A program made the position numbers and the translations under genes. From Sphingopyxis witflariensis (GTDB lineage Bacteria; Pseudomonadota; Alphaproteobacteria; Sphingomonadales; Sphingomonadaceae), in the NCBI RefSeq assembly GCF_002205635.1, contig NZ_NISJ01000001.1, positions 248,001-312,000 on the forward strand: a stretch of DNA of 64,000 bases, written 5' to 3'. Positions 37,952 to 45,493 of the stretch are shown piece by piece. The notes under the pieces are model-generated. The model searched no databases. It had not been told where the DNA came from and saw only the letters and a list, made by a program, of their open reading frames with translations. Each line of letters opens with the position of its first letter. Positions within the stretch are counted from its first letter, which is position 1.

Positions 37952-39744
37952 GCGGCGTCTCCGCGCGGGCGGACGCTGACAACACGCATCATCCCCGCGT
38001 GCATATGATAGAGAAGATGGCAGTGGAACGCCCAGTCGCCGAGCGCGTCGGCGGTGAAGTCGAAGGTCGCGATGCCGCCCGGCTGGACGATCACCGTGTG
38101 CTTGCGCGGCGAATGGTCGCCCTTGCCCGTCACCAGTTCAAAGAAATGGCCGTGCAGGTGGATGGGGTGGACCATCATCGAATCGTTGATCAGATTGACG
38201 CGCACCCGCTCGCCCTCAAGGAACGGGATGGGCTCGTGATGATCGGACATTTTCACGCCGTCGAACGACCACATGAAGCGTTCCATATTGCCGGTCAGAT
38301 GGATGTCGAGCGAGCGTTCGGGCGCGCGGACATCGGGGTTGCGGTCGAGCGATTTCAGGTCGTGATAGGTCAGCACCTTGTGGCCGACATCTTCCAGCCC
38401 CTGCCCCGGTTCGCCCATCCGGTTGATCGGCATCGGCGAAATCGACTGGACGCTGGGGTCGCGCTTGACCTGCGGCGCGACGCTGAAGTCGCGCATGCTG
38501 TGGTTCATGGCGCCGCCAGCAGCCGCGCCATGGGCGGAGTGGTCGGCCGCCCCGGCATCGGCGGCGGGGGTGCAATGACCCATTGCAGCATGTTCGGGGG
38601 TGCAGGCGGCATCGCCCGCCGCGCCGCCCGCCATCGCGCCCATGCCCATGTCGGTCATCGTCGCGAGCGGACGCTTGCGCAGTGGCGGAACCTCGGCCGC
38701 CATCCCGGCGCGCGGCGCCAGTGTCGCGCGCGCCATGCCCGAACGGTCGTTGACCTCGGCGACGAACGTATAGGCGCGATCGTCGGTCGGGGTGACGATG
38801 ACGTCATAGGTTTCGGCGACGCCGATCTGGAACTCGTCGATTTCGACCGGCACGACGTTCAAGCCATCGGACTGCACCACGGTCATCCGCAGCCCTGGAA
38901 TACGGACGTTGAAAATCGACATCGCCGACGCGTTGATGATGCGCAGGCGGACGCGCTCGCCCGGCGTGAACAGCGCGGTCCAATTGTCGCGCGGGCCATA
39001 GCCATTGACGAGGAAGGTGTAGGTCGACCCGTTGACGTCCGCGACATCGGTCGGGTCCATACGCATCGCGCCCCATTCGACACGGTCCTTGAGCGGCTGA
39101 TCCTTGCCCGCGAGCAGCCCGCCGAGCGTCTGGCGCTGCATGTTGAAATGGCCAGGATTGACCTTCAGCTTGCGGAAAATCTCCTCGGGCGAAATCCGGC
39201 TGTGGTCCGACAGCACGATCACATGCTCGCGGTCGTGCGCGACCGGATCGGCCCCCGCGGGATCGATGACGATCGGGCCATAATGACCGATCTGTTCCTG
39301 CAGCCCCGAATGGCTGTGGTACCAATAGGTGCCCGACTGAACGACCGGAAATTCATAGACGAAGGTCGAGCGCGGCTTGATGCCGGGGAAGCTGACCCCC
39401 GGAACGCCGTCCATCTGGAACGGCAGGATCAGGCCGTGCCAATGGATCGAGCTGTCCTCGTCGAGGTCGTTGACGACGGTGAGCTTTGCCGTCTGCCCCT
39501 CCTTCAGGCGAACCAGCGGTGCCGGGACGGTGCCGTTGATTCCGATCGCACGGCTGACCTTGCCGTCGACGCGCATCGTCTGGCGCGCAATACGCAGCGT
39601 GATGTCATTGCCCGATACGGTCGGAAGCGACGCGACGATCCCCGTCGAGACGGGCTGCGCCCACGCCGGGAACCATGCGGCCAGCCCGGCCACGGTCCCT
39701 CCACCCAAAGCTCCGCTGACAAAATGACGCCTGTTCATACGCAT
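37948..39744 (-). CDS. copA: Multicopper oxidase CopA
   Basis: A 598-residue periplasmic multicopper oxidase exported by Tat (NRRHFVSGALGGG). The four copper motifs are present: HWHG near 100, YWYHSHSG near 143, HPIHLHGHFF near 535, and HCHLLYHMHAGMMR near 575. A Met/His-rich insert (MTDMGMGAMAGG... up to about residue 420) contains one more CxPEHAAMGHC motif near 381-391. It oxidises Cu(I) to Cu(II) and sequesters copper. It is the first gene of copA-copB-DUF411 and follows the sigma module by 88 bases. Confidence 0.95.
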   Translation of the reverse strand: MRMNRRHFVSGALGGGTVAGLAAWFPAWAQPVSTGIVASLPTVSGNDITLRIARQTMRVDGKVSRAIGINGTVPAPLVRLKEGQTAKLTVVNDLDEDSSIHWHGLILPFQMDGVPGVSFPGIKPRSTFVYEFPVVQSGTYWYHSHSGLQEQIGHYGPIVIDPAGADPVAHDREHVIVLSDHSRISPEEIFRKLKVNPGHFNMQRQTLGGLLAGKDQPLKDRVEWGAMRMDPTDVADVNGSTYTFLVNGYGPRDNWTALFTPGERVRLRIINASAMSIFNVRIPGLRMTVVQSDGLNVVPVEIDEFQIGVAETYDVIVTPTDDRAYTFVAEVNDRSGMARATLAPRAGMAAEVPPLRKRPLATMTDMGMGAMAGGAAGDAACTPEHAAMGHCTPAADAGAADHSAHGAAAGGAMNHSMRDFSVAPQVKRDPSVQSISPMPINRMGEPGQGLEDVGHKVLTYHDLKSLDRNPDVRAPERSLDIHLTGNMERFMWSFDGVKMSDHHEPIPFLEGERVRVNLINDSMMVHPIHLHGHFFELVTGKGDHSPRKHTVIVQPGGIATFDFTADALGDWAFHCHLLYHMHAGMMRVVSVRPRGDAA

Positions 39745-39832
39745 ATTGGTTCAACTGTTCCTTCTTGTTCACATTTCCATACGCGCCCGACCCGAGCGCC
39801 CCTCACCCTCGCAGCAAAATCCGCCGCAGCGC

Positions 39833-40408
39833 CTATTCCGGGGCACCGACGGCCAGCAGTTCCTTGAGCCGCGCGCGCGCGCGATAGAGGCGCGTTTCGA
39901 TCGTCTTTTCGCTGACTTGCAGCATGTCAGCGGCCTCAACCTGGCTCAGCTCTTCCAGCCCGCGCAGCACCAGCACTTCGCGCAGCTTGACCGGCAGCTC
40001 GGCCATTGCGGCACGGACCCGCGCCATTTCGGCGCGTCCGGCCACTTCGGCGTCGGGCGCGGGAACGTCGCTGGCCACGTCATGCGCGCTGTCAAGTGGC
40101 AGCGCGCGCGAGAAAAAAGAGCGGACCTTGCGGCGCCGCGCCCAGTCACGGCATTTGTTGAGCGCGATGCGGGCGATCCACACCTTGAACGGGCGGTCTG
40201 CTTCATAGCGGTCGAGCGCGGCAAAACCCGAAACAAACGCCTCTTGCGTCAGGTCCATCGCCTCATCGGCATCGCCAATATTGCGATAGATAAGGCGAAA
40301 GGTCGGTGCTTTGTAGCGTGCCAGAAATTCCCGATACGCATCCTGCCGGCCAGCTTTCGCCAGCGCCGCCAGTTCGCGGTCGCTAATCTGCGATAGGTCG
40401 GGGGTCAC
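39833..40408 (-). CDS. ECF sigma factor (CnrH-like)
   Basis: A 191-residue extracytoplasmic-function sigma factor. Region 2 is seen at YREFLARYKAPTFRLIYRNIGDADEAMDLTQEAFVSGF, region 4 at LPVKLREVLVLRGLEELSQVEAADMLQVSEKTIETRLYRAR. The start is a GTG overlapping the preceding sensor gene (GTGA). Gene order (small TM protein, periplasmic sensor, sigma) is that of cnrYXH/nccYXH metal-responsive modules. Its first target is probably copA 88 bases downstream. No -35/-10 of its own was identified. Confidence 0.9.
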   Translation of the reverse strand: MTPDLSQISDRELAALAKAGRQDAYREFLARYKAPTFRLIYRNIGDADEAMDLTQEAFVSGFAALDRYEADRPFKVWIARIALNKCRDWARRRKVRSFFSRALPLDSAHDVASDVPAPDAEVAGRAEMARVRAAMAELPVKLREVLVLRGLEELSQVEAADMLQVSEKTIETRLYRARARLKELLAVGAPE

Positions 40409-40848
40409 CGCGCATCGGCGGTCAGCGCCTTGACCACGCTTTTGTCGAACATCTCCGCCTGTTCGGGGTTGAGCACCCCGCGCATCGCGAACAGATGCTC
40501 CAGCGTTTCCTTCTGCAGCGTCCCCATCACCTCATGCGTGTGATCGATCGCCTCGGTGACCTGGGGTCCATAGCCATGTTCGGCCTCGATCGCCTGCGCT
40601 AGCCGGACATTGGCGGCGCGCATCTCCTGCTCGCGCGCCTTGCGTCGCGCGGCGAACTGGGTTTCGATTTGCTCGATCTTCGCATGCTGACCATCTGTCA
40701 GTTCCAGCTGACTGTGAAGCAGCGCGTGCAGTTCGGTCTCGCTCGCCCGGGGCGCGTCGAAAACCTCCCGGCCAACAAAGACGCCAGCCAACGCAGCGAT
40801 GAACGCAACGAGCCCGACCAGCAACAAGCGGCGCGACGGCATCCTCAA
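40405..40848 (-). CDS. Periplasmic heavy-metal sensor (CnrX-like)
   Basis: A 147-residue protein anchored by an N-terminal helix (LLLVGLVAFIAALAGVFVG), followed by a periplasmic helical hairpin of the CnrX/Spy type. His41-x3-His45 (HALLH), Glu59/Glu62, and the HTHEVM segment (His103, His105, Met108) stand where CnrX has its Ni/Co ligands (His, His, Glu, His, Met). NPEQAEMF is a Spy-like LTPEQ motif. It overlaps the sigma gene (GTGA) and the small TM protein gene (ATGA). The metal sensed is probably copper given the copA neighbours, but nickel or cobalt cannot be excluded. Confidence 0.82.
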   Translation of the reverse strand: MRMPSRRLLLVGLVAFIAALAGVFVGREVFDAPRASETELHALLHSQLELTDGQHAKIEQIETQFAARRKAREQEMRAANVRLAQAIEAEHGYGPQVTEAIDHTHEVMGTLQKETLEHLFAMRGVLNPEQAEMFDKSVVKALTADAR

Positions 40849-41111
40849 TGGGTATCCAGCAGGGTAGACGGCGCCAGCACGTTCACCGGACCCAGAGGAG
40901 AGATCGGGCTCGCAGCGACGGCAGGCGCCGATACCGCACTGCCCGCAATTATTCCGCCGCCGAGCGAGACAAAGGCGGCAAGCGCCATCAGCCGCCGCGT
41001 CGCGAACGCTTCACGCTGACGACCGGCCAGCGCGTGCAAAATCCGCTCGTCCAGCATCTCCAGCCCCTCGGGCAGGTCAACTGCTTTCAATATTTGAAGC
41101 TGTTCGTCCAT
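40845..41111 (-). CDS. Small membrane protein, CnrY-like anti-sigma candidate
   Basis: An 88-residue protein with a cytoplasmic N-terminal half (QLQILKAVDLPEGLEMLDER) and one membrane helix (LMALAAFVSLGGGIIAGSAV), then a short periplasmic end. Size and topology match CnrY, which holds the CnrH sigma at the membrane. It is the first gene of the module and overlaps the sensor gene by four bases. Sequence similarity to CnrY is not obvious, so the role rests on order and topology. Confidence 0.6.
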   Translation of the reverse strand: MDEQLQILKAVDLPEGLEMLDERILHALAGRQREAFATRRLMALAAFVSLGGGIIAGSAVSAPAVAASPISPLGPVNVLAPSTLLDTH

Positions 41112-41236
41112 TGGACTTTCCTGCAATTCCTTCAATGCCCATACGCACCCGCGCGCCGCCCCCCTCAAAAGATGAAAAATGAGGGCGGCAGGAACAATAT
41201 GCGTATTAGCAGGACAGACAAATATTTGGAGATATT

Positions 41237-41620
41237 ATGTTCAAGTCTTTTCTCCCCTCTGCTGCGGCCGCCTTCGCCCTGATGCTGATGCCGACCGCGG
41301 CACACGCGCATGCAAAGCTCGTGGCGTCGAGCCCGACCGCAAATGCGACCGTGTCGAAAGTGACCTCGGTCAAACTGACCTTTAACGAAAAACTGATCGC
41401 CTCGACCGTCAAGGCCGAACTGGTGATGACCGGTATGCCCGGCATGGCCAACCATGCCCCGATGAAAATGCCGACGACAGCCCAGATGGGGAAAGACGGC
41501 AAGTCGATGACGCTGCTGCTCAAGCGCGTCCTCGTCCCCGGCACCTACAAGGTCAAATGGTCGGCCGCCGGCGCCGACACGCATCGCATGGGCAGCGAGT
41601 TCAGCTTTACCGTGAAATAG
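41237..41620 (+). CDS. copC: Copper-binding periplasmic protein CopC
   Basis: A 127-residue periplasmic protein with a signal peptide cut at AHA|HAKLV, which leaves the N-terminal His typical of the Cu(II) site. The single-domain CopC/YobA fold is supported by SSPTANATVSKVTSVKLTFNEKL and the final LVPGTYKVKWSAAGADTHRMGSEFSFTV. A Met-rich segment (MTGMPGMANHAPMKMP) suggests a Cu(I) site as well. It is divergent from the CnrYXH-like module, with GGAG before the ATG. The usual partner copD follows only as a fragment. Confidence 0.94.
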   Translation: MFKSFLPSAAAAFALMLMPTAAHAHAKLVASSPTANATVSKVTSVKLTFNEKLIASTVKAELVMTGMPGMANHAPMKMPTTAQMGKDGKSMTLLLKRVLVPGTYKVKWSAAGADTHRMGSEFSFTVK

Positions 41621-41624
41621 GGCA

Positions 41625-41783
41625 ATGCCCGACCTTCTCCTCGTCGGCATCAGGTTCGCGCTCTTCGCCGACCTGATGCTCGTCGTGGGGCTGGCGGGCT
41701 TTCTCCTCACCGCGCACTTCGGGCGGACGGAGCGATGGCTTTGCGTGTTCGCCTTTGCTTGCCTCAACCAGGAGGCATGGTGA
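41625..41783 (+). pseudogene. copD: Truncated copD (5' remnant)
   Basis: Starting four bases after the copC stop, the frame gives MPDLLLVGIRFALFADLM, a CopD-type N-terminal membrane helix followed by a second (LVVGLAGFLLTA), then a stop after 52 codons (ending NQEAW). CopD has about 290-300 residues, so more than 80% is missing. After about codon 42 the sequence no longer looks like CopD. In another frame, the end of this stretch reads MVIGADYRF and stop (41776-41805), a typical C-terminus of an outer-membrane barrel, suggesting that a deletion or rearrangement joined two genes here. Confidence 0.7.
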
Positions 41784-41814
41784 TCGGCGCCGACTACCGC
41801 TTCTGAGCGCACAT

Positions 41815-44346
41815 CTAAAATCGTTTGCGCACCGTCATCCGCACGACGCGACCAAGCGGGTCAATCTCCTCGCGGCTGTAGCCCGCGGGAACGCTGCCAT
41901 CGTCCAGCGTAACCCGCCGATAGCCGTTGAAGAGATTCTGGACGTCGAATGAAAGCTTGAGATTGCTGATCAGCCCACCCTTTTTGGGCTGACCGAATAT
42001 ATGGTCGGGTTCAAAAAACATCGAGGCATTGAAGATCATCGGTGGCTTGAAACGGAATGGCCGATCGGCGTTGGACACCCGGGCTGGACTGCTCCAGCTT
42101 CCGTTCAAACTGGTGCCGAGACCTCGCTTTCCGACGGTGACCTGCATCGAAAGCGTGTGACGGGACTGGCCGCTGCCCTCCAACCGGTCAATGACAGGAA
42201 CCCCGGCGCGGGTCTGCAATTGGCTTTTTATCCGCATGCTGTGATTGAGCGCGACGGAAAATTGCAGGGCGTTTTCAGGCGCGACCTTGCCTCCTCCGCG
42301 GCCGGGAAGTCGGAGCGCGATGCCAGAGCTCAGACCCGCGTCCGTATCGCGCGCCAGGTTGATCGAGCGGGCATCGACCGCGATCAGCCGCCCCGCCGCG
42401 TCGCGCGTCACCCTTTCGGGAAACGCCGCTTCGATCACGGGCGTCAGTTCGGGAAAGGAAGACACCGCACCTTTTGCCACCGCTTGCCGATAGCCAATGT
42501 TGAGCGACAGGACCTGATTGTCGAGTGGCCTGACGGTCGCATCGAGCGTCAGCCCCTGTCGGCTTCCGCGGCCCAGGTCGGGATTGCCCCCGGTAATCCA
42601 GACCGGCTCGGCGACCTCCCCGCGCGCATAATCGAAAATCCGGTTCACCGCCGTGACAATCGGGCCGGTGAGCAGTTCGAACGAGGGCGACACCTCGGAA
42701 TAGTCTAGTGAGGCCCGAAATTGCACCATCGGCAGGGGCGACCAGCTCAAGGTGCCGTTAAACAGTGTTTGCAGCGGGCTGTTCGACATTGCCTGACCGC
42801 TCATCGACAGATCGACGGAAAGATCCCCCAACGGCCCGATTTCTGCGTCCCCCTGACGAGATATCGGCACGCTCAGCGATAGCTGCCCATCCATTTGCCT
42901 GTTTGTCGACTTGTACACCTCGGCCGGGCCGCCGCGATTGTCGCTCCGCCGGCTTTCGCTGCTGCCGCGGCTCGCATTCACCGAGAAGCTCGATGTCAGC
43001 GGTCCAGCCGGCAGATCAATGATGCTCTTCTGAACCCGAATCTGCCCGCTCAGATTTTCTCCGCGTGTGCGATTGCGATTGCTCCGCAACAAACTGTCAT
43101 CCCAGACACCATAAGGGTTGAAGGCCGTGTCTGCGGCATCAATCAGTTGCTGGACGCGATCTACATCGACGCCCGTCTCGAACAGATTATCACTCCAGTT
43201 CCGCGAATAGTTGACGCCCAGACTGGTCTGCCACCCCCCGATCGACCCGTTCAGACTCAACGACCCACCAATGGATTTGCTGCTATTGTCGCTGCGTAGC
43301 GCCCGCTCGCCCGCGAAAGGACGGGTGAGCAGGACATCTTCGGCAAAGGGCGACCATGGGCTTCCCGTCGGGATGACCACGGACGCCATGGGCAGGCCCC
43401 GCAATCCATCGCTCCCATTTTTGTTCGCATTGACGTTCAGTGAAACGCTAAAATCCCCCACGGGCCGGGTCACCCCGACATTCATCGACATGTTGCGCCG
43501 GGACGACTGAAATGTTTCATAGACATGGGGGTCGACACCATGAAGCTCGCCTGCGGTTGTGACGAAATCCGCCAGCGCCGGTCCCCCGGCCATCGCGCCC
43601 GTCGGGATGCCCGCGACCGTCACCAGCCCACCGGCGGCCAGGCTCAACGCTGGGTCGATTTCCCCGCCATTGATGCCGGAAACAAAGCCGACGCTGTCAA
43701 AGCGGCCCGCGGGCTGCGGGATATTTCGCGCATCTTTGCGAAGTCCGGTGTCACCACTGATCCGCGCCTGGACATTCCAGCGTGTATCGCCGCTGATCGC
43801 GCTGCGCCCGGCCGACAGGTTGCCGCCATATTGGCCGCCGGCGGTCGCAAAATTCGCGCCCGCATCGACGTTCAGCATCGAAAAATTCTTTTTGAGAACC
43901 AGATTGACGACGCGCTTGCGTGCAGCCTCGCCATACTGAGCAGCCGCCTCTGGTTTCAGCACAGCCAGTCGCTCGAGCGCCTCGGCGGGATAGGAAAGAA
44001 TCGAGCGATCGAAGCCCACGGGTTTGCCGTTGATCAGGATGACCGGCACATCGCCGCCGTCGTTGATGAAGGGGGCAAGCCGTCCCAGCAATTCCTGGAT
44101 GCTGTCCGCGCCATGACTGGCGATTTCCTCTTCGCCGAACTCGGTTTCGGCCGCCACCTTGGCTTCGCCCCGCCGACCGGCGGTGACGACAATTTCGGCA
44201 TCGGACGATGGATCGCCAGGCGACGCCTTCGCTTGCGAAGTCGCGATCGCACTTACACCCCCGACATTTTCCTGCGCACTAGCAACCGGGTAGACACCTA
44301 AGGGTACCGCGACGGAGGAAACGAAAGCAAGACGGATTAGTCTCAT
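41815..44346 (-). CDS. TonB-dependent receptor (atypical plug)
   Basis: An 843-residue outer-membrane receptor with signal peptide (LAFVSSVAVPLGVYPVASAQ), a TonB-box-like EIVVTAGRRGE, plug segment LLGRLAPFINDGGDVPV, ILINGKPVG and AARKRVVNLVLKKNF, and a barrel ending in KRF. The plug is of the shorter type with few canonical glycine turns. The start at 44346 was chosen because the 13 codons upstream add no signal-like sequence. Downstream lies the copD fragment; upstream a gene-free stretch. Its ligand is unknown. Confidence 0.88.
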   Translation of the reverse strand: MRLIRLAFVSSVAVPLGVYPVASAQENVGGVSAIATSQAKASPGDPSSDAEIVVTAGRRGEAKVAAETEFGEEEIASHGADSIQELLGRLAPFINDGGDVPVILINGKPVGFDRSILSYPAEALERLAVLKPEAAAQYGEAARKRVVNLVLKKNFSMLNVDAGANFATAGGQYGGNLSAGRSAISGDTRWNVQARISGDTGLRKDARNIPQPAGRFDSVGFVSGINGGEIDPALSLAAGGLVTVAGIPTGAMAGGPALADFVTTAGELHGVDPHVYETFQSSRRNMSMNVGVTRPVGDFSVSLNVNANKNGSDGLRGLPMASVVIPTGSPWSPFAEDVLLTRPFAGERALRSDNSSKSIGGSLSLNGSIGGWQTSLGVNYSRNWSDNLFETGVDVDRVQQLIDAADTAFNPYGVWDDSLLRSNRNRTRGENLSGQIRVQKSIIDLPAGPLTSSFSVNASRGSSESRRSDNRGGPAEVYKSTNRQMDGQLSLSVPISRQGDAEIGPLGDLSVDLSMSGQAMSNSPLQTLFNGTLSWSPLPMVQFRASLDYSEVSPSFELLTGPIVTAVNRIFDYARGEVAEPVWITGGNPDLGRGSRQGLTLDATVRPLDNQVLSLNIGYRQAVAKGAVSSFPELTPVIEAAFPERVTRDAAGRLIAVDARSINLARDTDAGLSSGIALRLPGRGGGKVAPENALQFSVALNHSMRIKSQLQTRAGVPVIDRLEGSGQSRHTLSMQVTVGKRGLGTSLNGSWSSPARVSNADRPFRFKPPMIFNASMFFEPDHIFGQPKKGGLISNLKLSFDVQNLFNGYRRVTLDDGSVPAGYSREEIDPLGRVVRMTVRKRF

Positions 44347-44746
44347 CGGGAAGCGCCAGCATTTCGCAGTTGTCCGCACCTCCAAAGAATGACCCGCTCC
44401 CGGATTGGATCGCGCCGACGGCGGCTAAAGTCGTCCGTATCGCTAAATGGGATAAATCCAATCCGTCGAATCATTTCATATAGTCATAACTATCTAATTT
44501 CTTATTCAAACAAAAAACTTGTGCCTACTCATTCATCCAGCCGGTGTTCGCGCGCTCGACATCGTCATCAGGCGGCGTCCCAGCGCCTGACGGCAACACT
44601 GCCATCAGGACAAGGCCCGTACGCTATCACCCGGCTCGTCCCGATCAGCCATGGCACAACTCCGACCGAAAAACGGGCGCACCCAAATTGCGCGCCCGTA
44701 ATCCGGAGCCTGTGCACCCCTCATGGGAGCACGGCTACGATGTTGA
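44347..44746. other. Gene-free region between receptor and small secreted protein
   Basis: 400 bases without a plausible gene. The part around 44460-44525 is AT-rich and probably holds the promoter of the receptor. A minus-strand terminator for the small secreted protein lies at 44668-44700. Confidence 0.6.
44668..44700 (-). terminator. Terminator downstream of the small secreted protein gene
   Basis: On the minus strand the hairpin ACGGGCGC..GCGCCCGT is followed by a T run (TTTTTCGG). It is about 50 bases after the stop of the gene at 44747-45304. Confidence 0.7.
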
Positions 44747-45304
44747 TTAGGTGATGTCCACCGGCGCTCCCGGAGTGATCAGGCGGAGATTGCCGATGAT
44801 GGTGCAATTGCCGCTACCCGGAGTGACTTCAGGGATAACTGCGTTAACGTCGAGACTGTTATCGCCCGACGTCGGGGGATTGTCGTCATTGAAGGCAGCG
44901 GTGATATCGCCCGCACAGTCGCCGGGGGTGGGCGTAAACGCATACACGTTACGAATCGTAAAGGTTTCGGCCCCGCCCGCGTTATTATAGTCGACGTTAA
45001 AGGGCTGGGTTACGGGCACGATCCCCGGGCAGGCAAAAAAGCCGGCATCAAATTCAACCCCGTCAGTGTTGCCGGGAGTGATGGCAGGCTGCTGCGTGAC
45101 GGTAGCTGAACCGGTACCAGGATTAACGATCTCGACGGTCAATGTGCAAGGGAAAGCCGGAGAACCACCCTTCTGAACGGTGACAGTCCCTTGCCACACC
45201 CACACAGGCGCTGTGCCCGGCCCCGGCGTCCAAGTTTGGGCGCTGGCGGCATGCGCATTCAACAAAGATAGCGCAGCGGTCGCAAAAATTGCTAACTTCT
45301 TCAT
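44747..45304 (-). CDS. Small secreted protein of unknown function
   Basis: A 185-residue protein with a signal peptide (LAIFATAALSLLNAHAASAQ). The mature part is Gly/Pro/Thr-rich and beta-like, with four cysteines (FPCTL, FACPG, GDCAG, GNCTI) that could form two disulfides. The WQGTVTVQKGGSPAFPCTL start faintly recalls the PraA/PraB activator-of-alkane-oxidation group, but the match is weak. Base composition is lower in G+C than its surroundings. It lies between two receptor genes and on the same strand; a shared role is possible but not shown. Confidence 0.65.
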   Translation of the reverse strand: MKKLAIFATAALSLLNAHAASAQTWTPGPGTAPVWVWQGTVTVQKGGSPAFPCTLTVEIVNPGTGSATVTQQPAITPGNTDGVEFDAGFFACPGIVPVTQPFNVDYNNAGGAETFTIRNVYAFTPTPGDCAGDITAAFNDDNPPTSGDNSLDVNAVIPEVTPGSGNCTIIGNLRLITPGAPVDIT

Positions 45305-45493
45305 GAAAATTCTCCCAAATAAGAGTTATTATCAATCGCACTATTGCGTCGCCGATTCGCGATGCAATAAAAATATTGAATATATTTTCATTATTGTCAA
45401 TTGATTGTATTAGTTATTTTTGTACATAAGACATATCTCCAATACAATATTATAAAACTTTTACTTAATTCATCCGATAACGACCGAGAAAAT

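Noticed and set aside
41237-41620. CopC as a PcoC/YobA fusion with CopD
   Set aside because: The frame stops cleanly after the CopC domain, so it is a separate copC followed by a copD fragment.
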